Shown here: piece by piece, positions 31,701 through 41,650 of the stretch
Numbering within the stretch: the stretch's first letter is position 1
Layout of the letters: each line of letters starts with the position of its first letter
Origin: Dendrolimus kikuchii
Taxonomy: Eukaryota > Arthropoda > Insecta > Lepidoptera > Lasiocampidae
Direction of reading: 5' to 3'
NCBI GenBank assembly: GCA_019925095.2
Contig: CM034390.1
Coordinates: 1,785,501 to 1,849,500 of the forward strand
Length of the DNA stretch: 64,000 nt
Position numbers and translations under genes: made by a program
The notes under the pieces: generated by a model
What the model was told of the DNA's origin: nothing
Seen by the model: only the letters and a program-made list of their open reading frames with translations
The model's database searches: none

Positions 31701-31896
31701 GAGCTCGCTTCGTAGCATGGTCGAGGCGATGCTCCAGGGCCAGCAATCTTGGCTTGCGGTTTCCTCCTTCTGCGAGTCCGTCCTGGCGCAGAAGGAGGCC
31801 GCAGAAAGAGTTAGGGAGGAGGACGCGAACGCGGACCCCATCCGCAGGAGGCGGACCGGCGGTAGAAGGCGCCGCTACGCGAATCTCCTCCCATAA
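28747..31896 (+). CDS. R1-clade ORF2 (endonuclease-reverse transcriptase)
   Basis: 1049 codons, open. Residues 1-210 are an APE-like endonuclease: 'QTNVNHSAGAQDLAMQAMAE', S37-E38-P39, G124-D125-F126-N127 and S200-D201-H202. The reverse transcriptase follows (about 430-700): 'RKTAPGPDGVPG', Y537-G-F-R, catalytic D572 in 'SLDIKNAFNS', 'GVPQGSVLGP' at 630-639 and the F663-A-D-D666 box. A C-terminal C951-C954-H963-C968 knuckle and a basic tail end the protein. It nicks the target DNA and copies element RNA from the nick. The ORF1 stop and this start form TAATAATG, which suggests termination-reinitiation as known for SART1. No disabling mutation is seen. Confidence 0.93.
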   Translation: MPVRHSFLQTNVNHSAGAQDLAMQAMAEWGIDLAVVSEPYYVPDQGNWVGDLDETVAMVARSGSGTPLSIIERGRGYAVAGWGQHAFIGVYFSPNRPLAEFETFLDSVRAAAGRLSPRAYFVLGDFNAKSRSWGNAATDMRGQAVEAWALQCGLTILNRGAVHTCVRARGGSVIDLSFATHAVARRVDGWRVVEEVETLSDHLYIRFELSPPPSAISGPSRGHGQFPRWSLGRLNPELAEEMAIVQSWVNPVNTGGPEVLAERMRKTLVRVCDAAMPRSRRPPQRKAVYWWTAEIGGLREAALRARRSLRRCRRRQPPDYVEENSLVGEYRAAKKALRLEIIQSKTRAREEMLKSLDGDPWGRPYRVARKKMRACTTPVTASLEEGVLTSVIDGLFPDPGAFTPPVMSPPHTSPSETEPPLVSEEELDMALERLRGRKTAPGPDGVPGRALFLAAKHLRGQLRELFNACIRSGVFPKQWKEGRLCLLPKEGRPPNDPSAYRPIVLLNEAAKVFEKILAGRLVRHLDSNGPGLSEAQYGFRAGRSTLDALNALQSLTREAEHMKESVLAVSLDIKNAFNSLPHETIRAGLLSHGVPPYLTRLLEDYLQDRYILWEGGRTGQVIGRRRVACGVPQGSVLGPTLWNIGYDWLLREPVLPGMGVLCFADDTLVTARGGTYEESVELANAGTALVVQRIRRLGLRVSPEKTEALMFRRPHRRAPRDARVAVQGVAVAVKPQMRYLGLVIDGTWSFGAHFTQLAPRLIKSATALARLLPNVGGPGAAVRKLYAGILRSMALYGAPVWSHALHRKNRTLLRRTQRVLSVRSIRGYRTVSWTAATLLAGDPPWDLQAEVLATVYRFRQDARARGEVPCPAETRMIRVQATEALIRIWQRDLESPEAGIETVEAIRPHLARWVSRKRGTLTFRMVQILTGHGCFGKYLHQIAGREPSPQCHECGVLQDTAFHTLVECAAWGPQRALLENVVGPVSSLRSMVEAMLQGQQSWLAVSSFCESVLAQKEAAERVREEDANADPIRRRRTGGRRRRYANLLP

Positions 31897-32252
31897 TTAC
31901 CGTCACAGGGGGCCGCTGCTACGGGGGTAGCAGCGGACTTCCCCCCCCTGATTGATGAAGTGGGTCACTCTGCCACCGGGGTGGCCCAGTATTACCGAGC
32001 GTGGGGGCGTCACGGTGCAGTAACTCTGTTCTAGATCCCGTGACGCCCCGTAAAAGCGTTGATACAGGGGCGCAGGTTTAGGTTTAGTGGGTAGTTTGGC
32101 GATCGGTTTCTCGCGACTGCTTCTGTTTGAAGCTAGCGTGGAGAACCGGCCGCCGAGAGTCCCACACACCCTCGATGCATGCTTCTGCGCTGCATTTGGC
32201 TCTTCCCCCGAAGAGCCCGAGGACGGTGTCCAAAGACATTCCCCCTGCATCC
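31897..32252 (+). mobile_element. 3' UTR of the R1-clade element
   Basis: GC-rich; contains 'ggggccgctgctacgggggt' with its complement 'agcagcgg' (short hairpin), a 'gggcgtcacgg...cccgtgacgcccc' inverted repeat at about 32,005-32,051, and 'aggtttagtgggtagtt' at about 32,080. No poly(A) is present at the boundary. The hairpin plus motif arrangement recurs in other fragments in the window. Confidence 0.7.
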
Positions 32253-32464
32253 TAGCCCGAAATAAACTCGACTGTCGGCATATCATCAAGATGCCTCAAT
32301 ATCTCAATATATGAATAAAATAAGTAAAAAAAATACAAAAAAAATTATTGGTGCAGCAAAAGACGTCAGACAAAAATAACACACTTCTCTCTATTTAACG
32401 ACAGCTCTATATAACGCCATAATATGCACGGTCCCTAGAGTTTCGTTATATAGAGTTTACACTG
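32253..32464. mobile_element. Pogo/Tigger-like MITE remnant
   Basis: Right half of the 7,587 family, ending GTTTACACTG then TA. Confidence 0.7.
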
Positions 32465-33282
32465 TAATTTTAAATCGATGTGACATATTCACTAATACTA
32501 CCATCATCCCAGGTATGGCAGGGAAATTACAGTTATCGACTTTAATGAACCGACTGTCCGACAAATAACTTACGAACATAAAATGAATTTAAATCTATTT
32601 ATTCGTTATACACGTTTACTCCGTCCGTACTGTATATAGCAATGAAATGCCCTATTTGGCATAATTTCGACACGTTTAGCGTAGGCGATCCGGTGTGGGT
32701 GTCATACGTATGATAGAAGTATGTGTAATCGATTATATTATTAACGCATTAAAATACCTTATATAACTTTTTGAATGATTCAATTCGGACATCCCATTCA
32801 AAAAATATCACGTGTTTGAAAATGTAAGTATTAGAACACGCGGCCGTGACGTTTTTTCGTGAGCGGAAAATCGTAAGATCCCGTCTATATAGAAGTTTCA
32901 GATCAGAAAAATAACAGACTTCTCTCCATTTAACGACAACTCTCTATAACGCCATAAAATGCACAGTCCCTTCGGTGTCGTTATATAGAGTCTACACTGT
33001 AATTCTAAATCGATGTGACATATTCACTAATACTACCATCCTCCCAGGTATGGCAGGGAAATTACAGTTATCCACTTTAATGAACCGACTGTCCGACAAA
33101 TAACTTACGAACATAAAATGAATTTAAATCTATTTATTCGTTATACACGTTTACTGCGTATAGCAATGAAATGCCCTATTTGGCATAATTTCGACACGTT
33201 TAGCGTAGGCGATCCGGTGTGGGTGTCATACGTATGATAGAAGTATGTGTAATCGATTATATTATTAACGTATTAAAATACC
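32372..33282. repeat. Direct duplication, two units of about 380 bp
   Basis: Unit 1 (32,372-32,758) and unit 2 (32,905-33,282) share the MITE end and then 'atcgatgtgacatattcact', 'ggtatggcagggaaattaca', 'cccctatttggcataattt'-like sequence and 'cgtatgatagaagtatgtgt', nearly identical apart from a short deletion in unit 2. A 146-bp spacer separates them. Confidence 0.75.
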
Positions 33283-33372
33283 GATTGGGTTATTATATGG
33301 AAATAAATCTCCGCTATTTGACAGTCCGTAATGTTTATAACTTTTTAAGTTCAATCAAAACAACTTAGCTTG

Positions 33373-33929
33373 AATGAATGAATGGAAATTCTTTATTAAT
33401 AACTATTAATTAGAAAGTAGGTTCTTACAAAGTGTTAACAACAACAGTTTGAGGTTTTTTTTTTCTTAACATCTCTACGGACTCCGTACCCTTTTTTACT
33501 ACTTAATTTCTATGAAAGATTTTAGAGTCCATACACGCTTATTGTTTATTTTTGTTAGTGTGTGACATTAATTTAGTGATTTGTATGTTATGGTGTACCT
33601 TAAGATAAACTTATTATATTAATTTCTTCTAATTTTAATACTAAACTTATACTAATGTAGAGTGTATCTGTTACATGCTGGTGTTGTGAGGAGGTGCATG
33701 TGCAGTGTTGGCCTTATATCTGTACTTATATATAGTCGTATCTAGTGCCATGTGTGTTGGTATTTTCTTTTCTGTGCCTGGGTTATTAATTTTTTGGCTC
33801 TTTGTGTGTCTTGGTTTGTTTGTGAGGTGTGCGTGTAATGCAATGCGATGGTAGTGCGCGTTGGTTTGAGTATGTGTATAAGTTTTATTGTTAGTTATGT
33901 GTTTGTGACTTTGTGTGGTGTCATAATTT
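33373..33929 (+). repeat. Long unclassified repeat B, sense copy
   Basis: Starts 'gaatgaatggaaattcttta' and includes 'acatctctacggactccgta' and 'gagtgtatctgttacatgct'. An inverted copy lies at 45,079-45,835. It ends exactly where family A copy 10 begins. Confidence 0.6.
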
Positions 33930-33930
33930 A

Positions 33931-34128
33931 ACCCCTGGTCTAGAGTATGCCGCCATAACAACTTTGTGTTGTGTTCCGGCATTAGTGACCAGATTCCAGT
34001 CTCCTTTAAGAGAGCAGCAGCGCATTTGTAGCACCTTTGGTGTTGCAAATGTCCATAGGCGATGGTAACCGCTTTCCACCAAATGGGCCGTCTGCCTGTC
34101 TGCTGAACTCCTGCAATAAAAAATAAAT
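33931..34128 (+). repeat. Short repeat family A, copy 10 (5' part missing)
   Basis: Starts inside the family at 'acccctggtctagagtatgc' and ends 'ctcctgcaataaaaaa'. Confidence 0.75.
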
Positions 34129-34237
34129 AAAAAAATTATTGTTAAACTGTTTGAGGTAATAGGCTACCAGAAGGCTGGAGCTTATCGCCTTCTCCTCCAT
34201 TAAAGGGTAATAAGCTTTTTTTAAAAAGTTTTTAAAT

Positions 34238-34516
34238 ACAAGCTTTTGAGATCCTGCATATCGAGACAAGTAAAACGAGCCCAAACATGACGGGTCTATT
34301 TTGTTTAGTACAGGAGTTCCTATGACCACCTTCCGACTCCATCATCAGATCAGCTCCATGATACCAAATTATTGCATTGTCACGCGATTTACATGTGCGT
34401 GCAAAATTTCAGCTCCATCGGAAACCGGGAAGTTGGTCAAATTTAACTTGCAAGATTCCACCCGAACTTGCATACATACATAGGTACATCCGCTGCAAGT
34501 TAATTAAAAGCTTGTA
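34238..34516 (+). repeat. Repeat C with 'acaagctttt' ends
   Basis: 'tacaagcttttgagatcctg' to 'aattaaaagcttgtaatt', so the ends are inverted repeats; the inside includes 'ccttccgactccatcatcag' and 'gaaaccgggaagttggtcaa'. Opposite-orientation copy at 37,730-38,026. Likely a non-autonomous DNA transposon. Confidence 0.6.
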
Positions 34517-35189
34517 ATTTTTTTTTATATATAAGCACCGTATACACTTTCTTAAGCATTTAGTATGACGCTGTTATTTTGATATTACAAACAGACACCA
34601 GCAGATAGCTGATGTTATAAGGAGTAACTTAGCTACTTATTTTGCATGCCGCGTAAAATATTTCCACGCGGACGGAGTCGCGGGTACAGCTAGTTTATTA
34701 ATATATCAATATCAAAAATACTGTTTCTTGACGACTTTCATTTCAACTCAATAAGACATTTCGCTTTCGTGTCGTAAAGCAAAGAAGATGTTCTCACAAG
34801 TGTCGAATTTAGAGCGCTGTTCTAAAATGCAAGCAATTAATACTGACCAGTTAAACTGTCTATGACCCCACATTGTCTGGTTTTATAGATCAGGTCTATT
34901 GTGAGTCATATCTAATATTGCATGGTTAAATATAGACACCAGTCCGTGTCACCAGCCTGCCTGGCGCGTCGTTCTGTCTGCAAATGGTGAGTTCTTTTTT
35001 TATTGTCGCCGAAGTAATATACTTACAGACGGCGTAGATAGCGTTTGGCCTTCGTAAAGAGACTTCGCGTCTCTCTGCGTATTCTAGCGACTGTACAGTG
35101 CTGAGTGTTTTAAGGAACTGTACAGAATGGTGCCTTCGTTCTTTTTTAAAATATCTCGAGTGCACGACGCAGCATATAAAATATCTTAT
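34517..35189. other. Unassigned sequence with a Helitron 3' end
   Basis: At about 34,655-34,693 'ccacgcggacggagtcgcgg' then 'gtacagCTAG' before T is a Helitron terminus; its 5' end was not located. Otherwise no feature recognised. Confidence 0.4.
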
Positions 35190-35492
35190 CCGTGCAGGAA
35201 CGGGGAAAGAATACAATTTCCTGCGGCCGGGCGGCCTGTCGTAACAGGCGACTTAACAACCCACAGCCAGGTGGTAGGGCATTTGCCCGATTGGATGGCT
35301 ACCACCCCTGGTCTAAAGTATGCCGCCATAACAACCTTGAGTTGTGTTCCGGCATTAGTGACCAGGTTCCAGTCTCCCTTAAGAGAGCAGCAGCGCATTT
35401 GTAGCAACTTTGGTGTTGCAAATGTCCATAGGCGATGGTAACCGCTTTTCATCGAGTGGGTCGTTTGCCTGTCTGCTGATATAAAAAAAAAA
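35190..35492 (+). repeat. Short repeat family A, copy 11
   Basis: Sense, complete; the end is modified ('gtctgctgatataaaaaaa'). Confidence 0.8.
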
Positions 35493-35632
35493 CGACGATC
35501 CTGTCCAAAAACACAGGGGATATGCAAACAGATGGACGGATTATCGATTGTATACATATTCCGTTTTGGCCAAAAAACATGGCTACTGAAAGAGTGTCGA
35601 CTCTAATATATAATAACTATAATATCCTTGAA

Positions 35633-35927
35633 GGAATGGAGAAAGAATACAATTTCCTGCGTTGGGGCGGCCTGTTGTAAGAGGCGACAAAACAACCCAT
35701 AGCCAGGTGGTAGGTTTTTACCCGTTTATATGGCTACCACCCTTGGTCTAGAGTATGCTGCCATACCAACCTTGAGTTGTGTTCCGGCATTAGTGGCCAG
35801 GTCTAGACTCTTTGAGAGCAGCAGCGCATTTGTAGCGCCTTTGGTGTTGCAAATGTCTATAGGCGATGGTAACCGCTTTCCTTCAAGTGGGCCGTCTGCC
35901 TGTCTGCTGAAGTCGTGCAATAAAAAA
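35633..35927 (+). repeat. Short repeat family A, copy 12
   Basis: Sense; head slightly degraded ('gaaggaatggagaaagaata'), end 'gtcgtgcaataaaaaa'. Confidence 0.75.
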
Positions 35928-36154
35928 TTGACTCTAATAAAATTTTAAACTTCGTAGTAGATTTGCGTTGTAATTTCTCTTTTAACAACGATGCGCAAGC
36001 GCATCTTTGATGTGCTGTATACACAAGCCGCACACGTGCAGCCGCGTTACGCGACTCGAGAGCGGTAATTGGGCTACTATATTTATTAATAAATTTATAT
36101 CTATCTAACATCATATCACAGTTGCAGGTATAAGTAACATCAGAGCTGGGCAAA

Positions 36155-36345
36155 ATACATGCTTTGCTTTAATTGAAATACTAATTACAAAATACTATCT
36201 CGCATGTATTTTAAAATACGAAATACAAAATATTTTTAAGTCGTGTATTTGAAATATAAAATACAAAATACAGTATTTTAACTATATTTATTTAAAATAC
36301 AAATTACAAAATACAGTTAGGTGTTAGGTTATATAAATACACTGT
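36155..36345. repeat. 'ataaaatacaaaatac' low-complexity repeat
   Basis: Dense imperfect repeats of 'aaaatac' and its complement; looks like the internal part of a repeat rather than coding DNA. Confidence 0.45.
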
Positions 36346-36439
36346 CACAAAAATTAAGAAGATATTTAAAAAAAAACGAAGTTTTGGGTTATTTTTAACA
36401 GGCCGTAACTCAGAGGAAAATCGCCGTACAGTAAAAAAA

Positions 36440-36708
36440 AAGAATGCACGATGAAAGAATGACTAAACAGATATATAATGCAAAAGTGGATGGATGCAGA
36501 AGTCGTGGAAGGCCACGACACACCTTCCATGACCAAATTGATCGTGTACTAGCAGAAGGTGATGTCAGGAGCCTTAAGAACAGACGAGCGTGCATGACAA
36601 GAGTTATGAACGTCAAAGAAGCAAGTGAGGTGTGTAAGAATAAGCCTGAATGGCGCTCTGTGGTTCGTGCCTACCCCGCAAGGGAACTGGCGTGAAGTTA
36701 TGTATGTA
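36440..36708 (+). mobile_element. RTE-type retrotransposon, copy 7
   Basis: Encodes 'MHDERMTKQIYNAKVDGCRS' to 'ARELA' stop, then GTAT tail. Duplication GTAAAAAAA at 36431-36439 and 36709-36717. Confidence 0.85.
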
Positions 36709-37040
36709 GTAAAAAAATCAACCTACGTAAGAATAAGGTCTTTTCAAAAGATTTTTGTGGGCATTGTAATTTAGAATTTTAAAAATCTGTAGATGGGTCA
36801 AGTTTGTACGATGAATAAATTTCACCAAAAACGCTTCAGTAGTTTTTTCGTGAAAGCGTAACAAACACATAGACTTTTATTTTGGATACTATATCGCATA
36901 AAGTATCCTATGTCCATTCTCGATATTGAAACTACAAGACATCAAGATCAGTCCAATAGTTTTTTCATAAAAGCGTAAGATACAGACAGTTACTTTGTCA
37001 TTAGAATATTAATAGAGATATCATAGGCGGTAGTGCAGGA

Positions 37041-37450
37041 CCTTGCAACTACGTTTTTTGGTAACATAATTTTTTTCGTCAAAATTGTTACATTTTTTTA
37101 TTACAGGAGATCAGCAGACAGGCAGACGGCCCACTCGATGGAAAGCGGTTACCATCGCCTATGGACATTTGCAACACCAAAGGTGCTACAAATGCGCTGC
37201 TGCTCTCTTAAGGGAGACTGGAACCTGGTCACTAATGCCGGAACACAACTCAAGGTTGTTATGGCGACATACTTTAGACCAGGGGTGGTAGCCATCTAGT
37301 CGGGCAAATGCTCTACCACCTGGCTGTGGGTTGTTAAGTCGCCTCTTACGACAGGCCGCCCGGCCGCAGGAAATTGTATTCTTTCTCCGTTCCTGCACAT
37401 ATTTTGATGAAAAAATAATACCACCAAAAAATTTAGTTGCAAGGTTTTGT
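37041..37450. mobile_element. Foldback MITE split by family A
   Basis: Left arm from 'ccttgcaactacgttttttg' to 'cgtcaaaat' and right arm 'attttgatgaaaaaata' to 'tagttgcaagg' are reverse complements over about 45 bp. Family A copy 13 sits in the loop. Confidence 0.65.
37092..37399 (-). repeat. Short repeat family A, copy 13
   Basis: Antisense, complete ('ttattacaggagatcagc' to 'ccgttcctgcac'). Confidence 0.8.
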
Positions 37451-37729
37451 ATCGACGCCGACGATATGGAACTTATTATGGATTAGTAGATACAATGTAA
37501 ACCCTTCAATCAATCTTTAACGAATCCAGGACGCTACGCTCGTTATCTTAGTTCCTACATCCTGTTTATGTGTTTATACCAAAGTACTCTGGACAGAGCC
37601 GCGGGCCGACAGCATGCAAATGTGCGCCGTGATAGATGTGACAACTAACGGACCCCAATGCCAGTCTTGTATATTTATATATGGCGAATATTCTCTAAAT
37701 AAATCGACGTGTAGAAGTTGTGAGATTTT

Positions 37730-38026
37730 TACAAGCTTTTATTTAACTTGCAATGGATGTACTTATGTATGTAAGTTCGGGTGGAATCTTGCAAGTTAAA
37801 TTTGACCAACTTCCCGGTTTCCGATTGAGCTGAAATTTTGCACGCATATGTATATCGCGTGACAATGCAATAATATGGTACCATGGAGCTGATCTGATGA
37901 TGGAGTCGGAAGGTGGCCATAGGAACTCCTTTTCTAAACAAGATAGACCCGTCGTGTTTGGGCTCGTTTTACTTGTCTTGGCTAGCACTCGGCTGCTACA
38001 TGATATCCAGGATCTCAAAAGCTTAT
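37730..38026 (-). repeat. Repeat C, inverted copy
   Basis: Same family as 34,238-34,516 in the opposite orientation; the 'aacttgcaa' end and 'gatctcaaaagctt' end are both kept. Confidence 0.6.
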
Positions 38027-38129
38027 ATTTAAAAGACAAGTTATTTTAAGTATTTAGTTAAATTATAAATTATTTTAAACACAGATCGTAGTATTTAGTA
38101 CAAATACAACTTAATTTGATATTGCAATC

Positions 38130-38510
38130 ACTTTGTTGATGTGGGCAAGTGTGATAGACCGAGATGAGCCTCGAACTAGGCGGAAGGTTTTTTTATAGTA
38201 GTCTAGGTTCGCGTTTGACCACGTTCTCGCCCTATGTGGAGTGAAGATGTGGTCTAGGATGGAGCATACTCACCTAGAAGGTACCTATTCACACGGGACT
38301 TGAAGACACCCAGGTTATAAGTATCGGGAAAGACAGACTTCGGCAATGAGTTCCACTCCCTTGCGGTGCGTGTGATGAAGCTAGATGCAAAGCGCTTCGT
38401 TCAAAATCCACCATACAGCGGTGCCCCATGCCGGTGCGTCTGGTTGTCCGATGATGGAAAAGAGATGGCGGGATCATATCGCAGAGCTCAGCTGCACATT
38501 CTCCAAAGTG
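38130..38510. repeat. Unclassified interspersed repeat
   Basis: Contains 'ggcaatgagttccactccct', 'gcggtgcgtgtgatgaagc' and 'cgtctggttgtccgatgatg'. I recall such sequences as a common lepidopteran repeat, possibly a LINE 3' end; class not established. It is followed directly by family A copy 14. Confidence 0.4.
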
Positions 38511-38621
38511 TTTTTTTATGCAGATCAGCAGACAGGCAGACGGCCCACTTGATGGAAAGCGGTTACCATCGCTTATGGACATTTGCAACAGCAAAGTTGC
38601 TACAAATGCGCTGCTGCTTTA
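38511..38621 (-). repeat. Short repeat family A, copy 14 (truncated)
   Basis: Antisense head only, from 'gcagatcagcagacaggc' to 'aatgcgctgctgct'. Confidence 0.75.
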
Positions 38622-39245
38622 TAACACGGCGTGGCAAATCCTACACATCCCACCGCGTCGTCCCCCCCCCGTCCCCCCCCCCCCCGGTGGATTGTCCTCA
38701 AGCGGATACCCCCTGGTAAAATAAATGGTGTGGGCAGGTGTGATAGACCCGGGATCATGGACCCGGGCCACCCGCGAGTTTTATCACCAGCTCTTATCAA
38801 CGCCGATCACTAGATCCGATGCTGCACTAATTAGGGCACTCGCGTGCTCACGTTTGAAACAGCTAAAATGACGCCACCTGCGCCTGCGCAATCATAGATA
38901 CGCGAATATAAAAGTTTTTGACATTATTTTTTTGCCCATTTCAATATTCTTTTTTTTATCTGACGACGACAACGAAATCGGTTCAATTTGATTGTTCCAT
39001 CTAATATCACCATTACGGTGTTATGCGTAATAAATTTTCAGACAGACTGCGAGACAATATTCCTAAAAAAAGTTATTTGTGATTTGACATTATAAATAGC
39101 AATATTCAAAGCTATTTAAAATCGCAGTTAGCAACACTTTTATTTTATTAGTATACAATTTAATACGGGACATGTTTGAAATTGTATGACAGTGTTTTCT
39201 ATAGATAACAGGATGTTAGAACAGAAATTTTCTCTTTTCCTTTTT
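38622..39245. other. Unassigned sequence with a poly(C) stretch
   Basis: Contains C-runs at about 38,660-38,686. A piece near 38,970-39,010 ('atcggttcaatttgattgtt') belongs to the 'attgattcaatttggttgat' repeat seen near 44,180 and 58,067. Confidence 0.3.
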
Positions 39246-39247
39246 AT

Positions 39248-39560
39248 CCGTGCAGGAACGGAGAAAGAATACAATTTCCTGCGGCCGGGCGGCCTGTCGT
39301 AAGAGGCGACTAAACAACCCACAGCCAGGTGGTAGAGTATTTGCTCGACTAGATGGCGACCACCCCTGGTCTAGAGTATGGCGCCATAACAACCCTGTGT
39401 TGTGTTCCGGCATTTATGACCAGGTTCCAGTCTCCTTTAAGAGAGCAGCAGCGCATTTGTAGCACCTTTGGTGTTGCAAATGTCCATAGGCGATGGTAAC
39501 CGCTTTCCACCAAGTGGGCCATCTGCCTGTCTGCTGAACTCCTGCAATAAAAAAATAAAA
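39248..39560 (+). repeat. Short repeat family A, copy 15
   Basis: Sense, complete, ending in an A-rich run that leads directly into copy 16. Confidence 0.8.
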
Positions 39561-39561
39561 A

Positions 39562-39851
39562 AAGAATACAATTTCCAGCGGCCGGGCGGCCTGTCGTAAG
39601 AGGCAACTTAACAACCCACAACCAGGTGGTTGGGCATTTGCCCGACTGGATGGCTACCACCCCTGGTCTAAAGTATGTCGCCATAACAACCGTGAGCTGT
39701 GTTCCGGCATTCGTGACCAGGTTCCAGTCTCCCTTAAGAGAGCAGCAGCGCATTTGTAGCAACTTTGCTGTTGCAAATGTCCATAGGCGATGGTAACCGC
39801 TTTCCATCAAGTGGGCCGTCTGCCTGTCTGCTGATCTCCAGCAATAAAAAA
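39562..39851 (+). repeat. Short repeat family A, copy 16 (head-to-tail with copy 15)
   Basis: Starts inside the head at 'aagaatacaatttccagcgg'; ends 'gcaataaaaaaag'. Tandem arrangement without intervening DNA. Confidence 0.8.
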
Positions 39852-40796
39852 AGCTATTCTACTAAAATGTGATAGATGGATCATATATAACTCCACTGGT
39901 TATTTCACTCCTCGTTTATACTATACTCACTTCCACGGCAGTAAACAGGAAAATAGCGAGGGAAGTGTTTGACGATATCGCATTTACATTCTCGTGCTGC
40001 TTATTCTCCTCGCTTCTTCCCTGCTTGATACCTTGTAATTGAACATAATGTTGAGGCATTGCGTTTTATTATGAACAACAAAAATATGAAGGCGCTCGGT
40101 AACCTGTAACGTGTTCTATTCTACACATTGATAATAGTACACTAAAAAACGACTGTCGTCATATTATCTTGATCATAATAGTATTACAAGTGTGATTTAC
40201 ATCCGCAGAGTAATAACACGCATTGTAATTCAAGAAGCGACTTAAATTCACGCGATCTGCGCATAGCCTTGACGTTTTCGGTAGTTTAACATGTGATATA
40301 TGAAACCGTGTTGTTTTTGAAAGGATTCTATAGATGGCTTGCTTCCGAAAATTCTTTTCACACTGCTAAATTACTTTTGATAATAATTAACGTAGTTTTA
40401 AAGGATTGTTTGTATATATTAATGTGTTTGTGCCAGATGCATGTTATGAGGAGTGATATTGATGAGCCACTCATGTTTCCTGCCTTATGCAAGTATGAAT
40501 TACATTTAGCATTAGTTAAGTAGTTAGATAAGCTGCGAATAAGTTCTTATCGCCATTTAAATAGACATCTACTTATTTGATCTACAACTTATTACTTACT
40601 AGAAAATGTCTGTCAAAACGAGGATAAAGACTTAATGTAAGGCAGGCATAACGAAAGGAGCAGAGTTTCATTTAATTTTATCTATACACGTAGCTTTTTA
40701 TTCCCACTCATTGATCATATATGGAGATTTATAATGTTTGAGACCTGCCAATCTTTTTTAGACAAGCGTGACAAATAAATTCTTCATTTCAGCTAC
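39852..40796. other. AT-rich stretch without recognised feature
   Basis: No gene or repeat identified; a 76-codon open frame at 40,293-40,523 has no recognisable features and is not called. Confidence 0.3.
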
Positions 40797-40922
40797 ATGG
40801 TAGGGCATTTAGCCATCTGGATAGCTACCAATCTTAGTTTAGAGTATGCCGCCATAACAACATTATCAGACATCAGGTTCCAGACCTCTTTAATCACTTT
40901 CCATCAGATGGGTCGTCAGCGT
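40797..40922 (+). repeat. Short repeat family A, copy 17 (decayed)
   Basis: 'tggtagggcatttagccatc' through 'agagtatgccgccataacaa' with deletions. Confidence 0.6.
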
Positions 40923-41342
40923 GTGTAGAGTACAGCTATTCTAACAATAATAATATCTCCTAGTGGTTCTGTTAGTTTCATCTGAAATAATCTGGAGCGT
41001 CGATACTCGTTTCATTTATTATTCTAGAATCCATGCGTAAAATTCAAAATTAAACGGATTGACCAGATTTATTCAATTTGGTTGATCCGTTTAATTGAAA
41101 AAGGCACAGAACTGAAAGGAGACGTTGATATTCAATGATATTGAATGGTTGAAGTTCAGGCTAATATGATCCACTTTGGTTGCTTCATTCAGATCAATGT
41201 TCTTGAATGGCGAAATAACCGCCACTTATAAGTTTATCGTTCGCTTCTTAGAAAGAAAGAAAATAATGTTTATTTAGAGTTATTTAAAATGGAAATTATA
41301 CATAAGCAGTTTAACAAAAGCCAAAGTTTTTGCTATATTTAT
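40923..41342. other. Repeat remnants
   Basis: At about 41,100-41,215 a piece of the 'attcaatgatattgaatgg' family; otherwise unassigned. Confidence 0.35.
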
Positions 41343-41650
41343 CCCTGCAGAAACGGAGAAAGAATACAATTTCCTGTGGCCTGGCGGTCTGTCGTAAGAG
41401 GCGACTAAACAACCCATAGCCAGGTGGTAGGGTATTTGCTCGACTGGATGGCGACCACCCCTGGTCTAGAGTATGCTGCCATAACAACTTTGTGTTGTGT
41501 TCCGGCATTAGTGACCAGGTTCCAAGTCTCCTTTAAGAGAGCAGCGGCGCATTTGTAGTACCTTTGGTGTTGCAAGTATCCATAGGCGATGGTAACCGCT
41601 TTCCATCAAGTAGGTCGTCTGCCTGTCTGCTGAACTCCTGCAAAAAAAAA
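41343..41650 (+). repeat. Short repeat family A, copy 18
   Basis: Sense, complete, slightly diverged head ('ccctgcagaaacggag'). Confidence 0.8.

Larger units (their letters stand above)
26045..32252 (+). mobile_element. R1-clade non-LTR retrotransposon, near full length
   Basis: About 6.2 kb with a 5' UTR, ORF1, ORF2 and a 3' UTR, both ORFs open. Boundaries are set by where flanking repeats break: family A copy 9 on the left and a pogo-like MITE remnant on the right (the MITE's intact version at 7,810 continues 'tat|cctagcccg'). No target duplication is visible and the flanks come from different repeats. R1-clade members in moths include rDNA (R1Bm) and telomere (TRAS, SART) elements; neither rDNA nor TTAGG repeats flank this one. 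Confidence 0.85.

Noticed and set aside
26045..32252. Telomeric TRAS/SART or rDNA R1 insertion
   Set aside because: Neither TTAGG repeats nor 28S rDNA sequence is next to the element.
40293..40523. 76-codon open frame
   Set aside because: AT-rich, no domain, no splice or promoter support.
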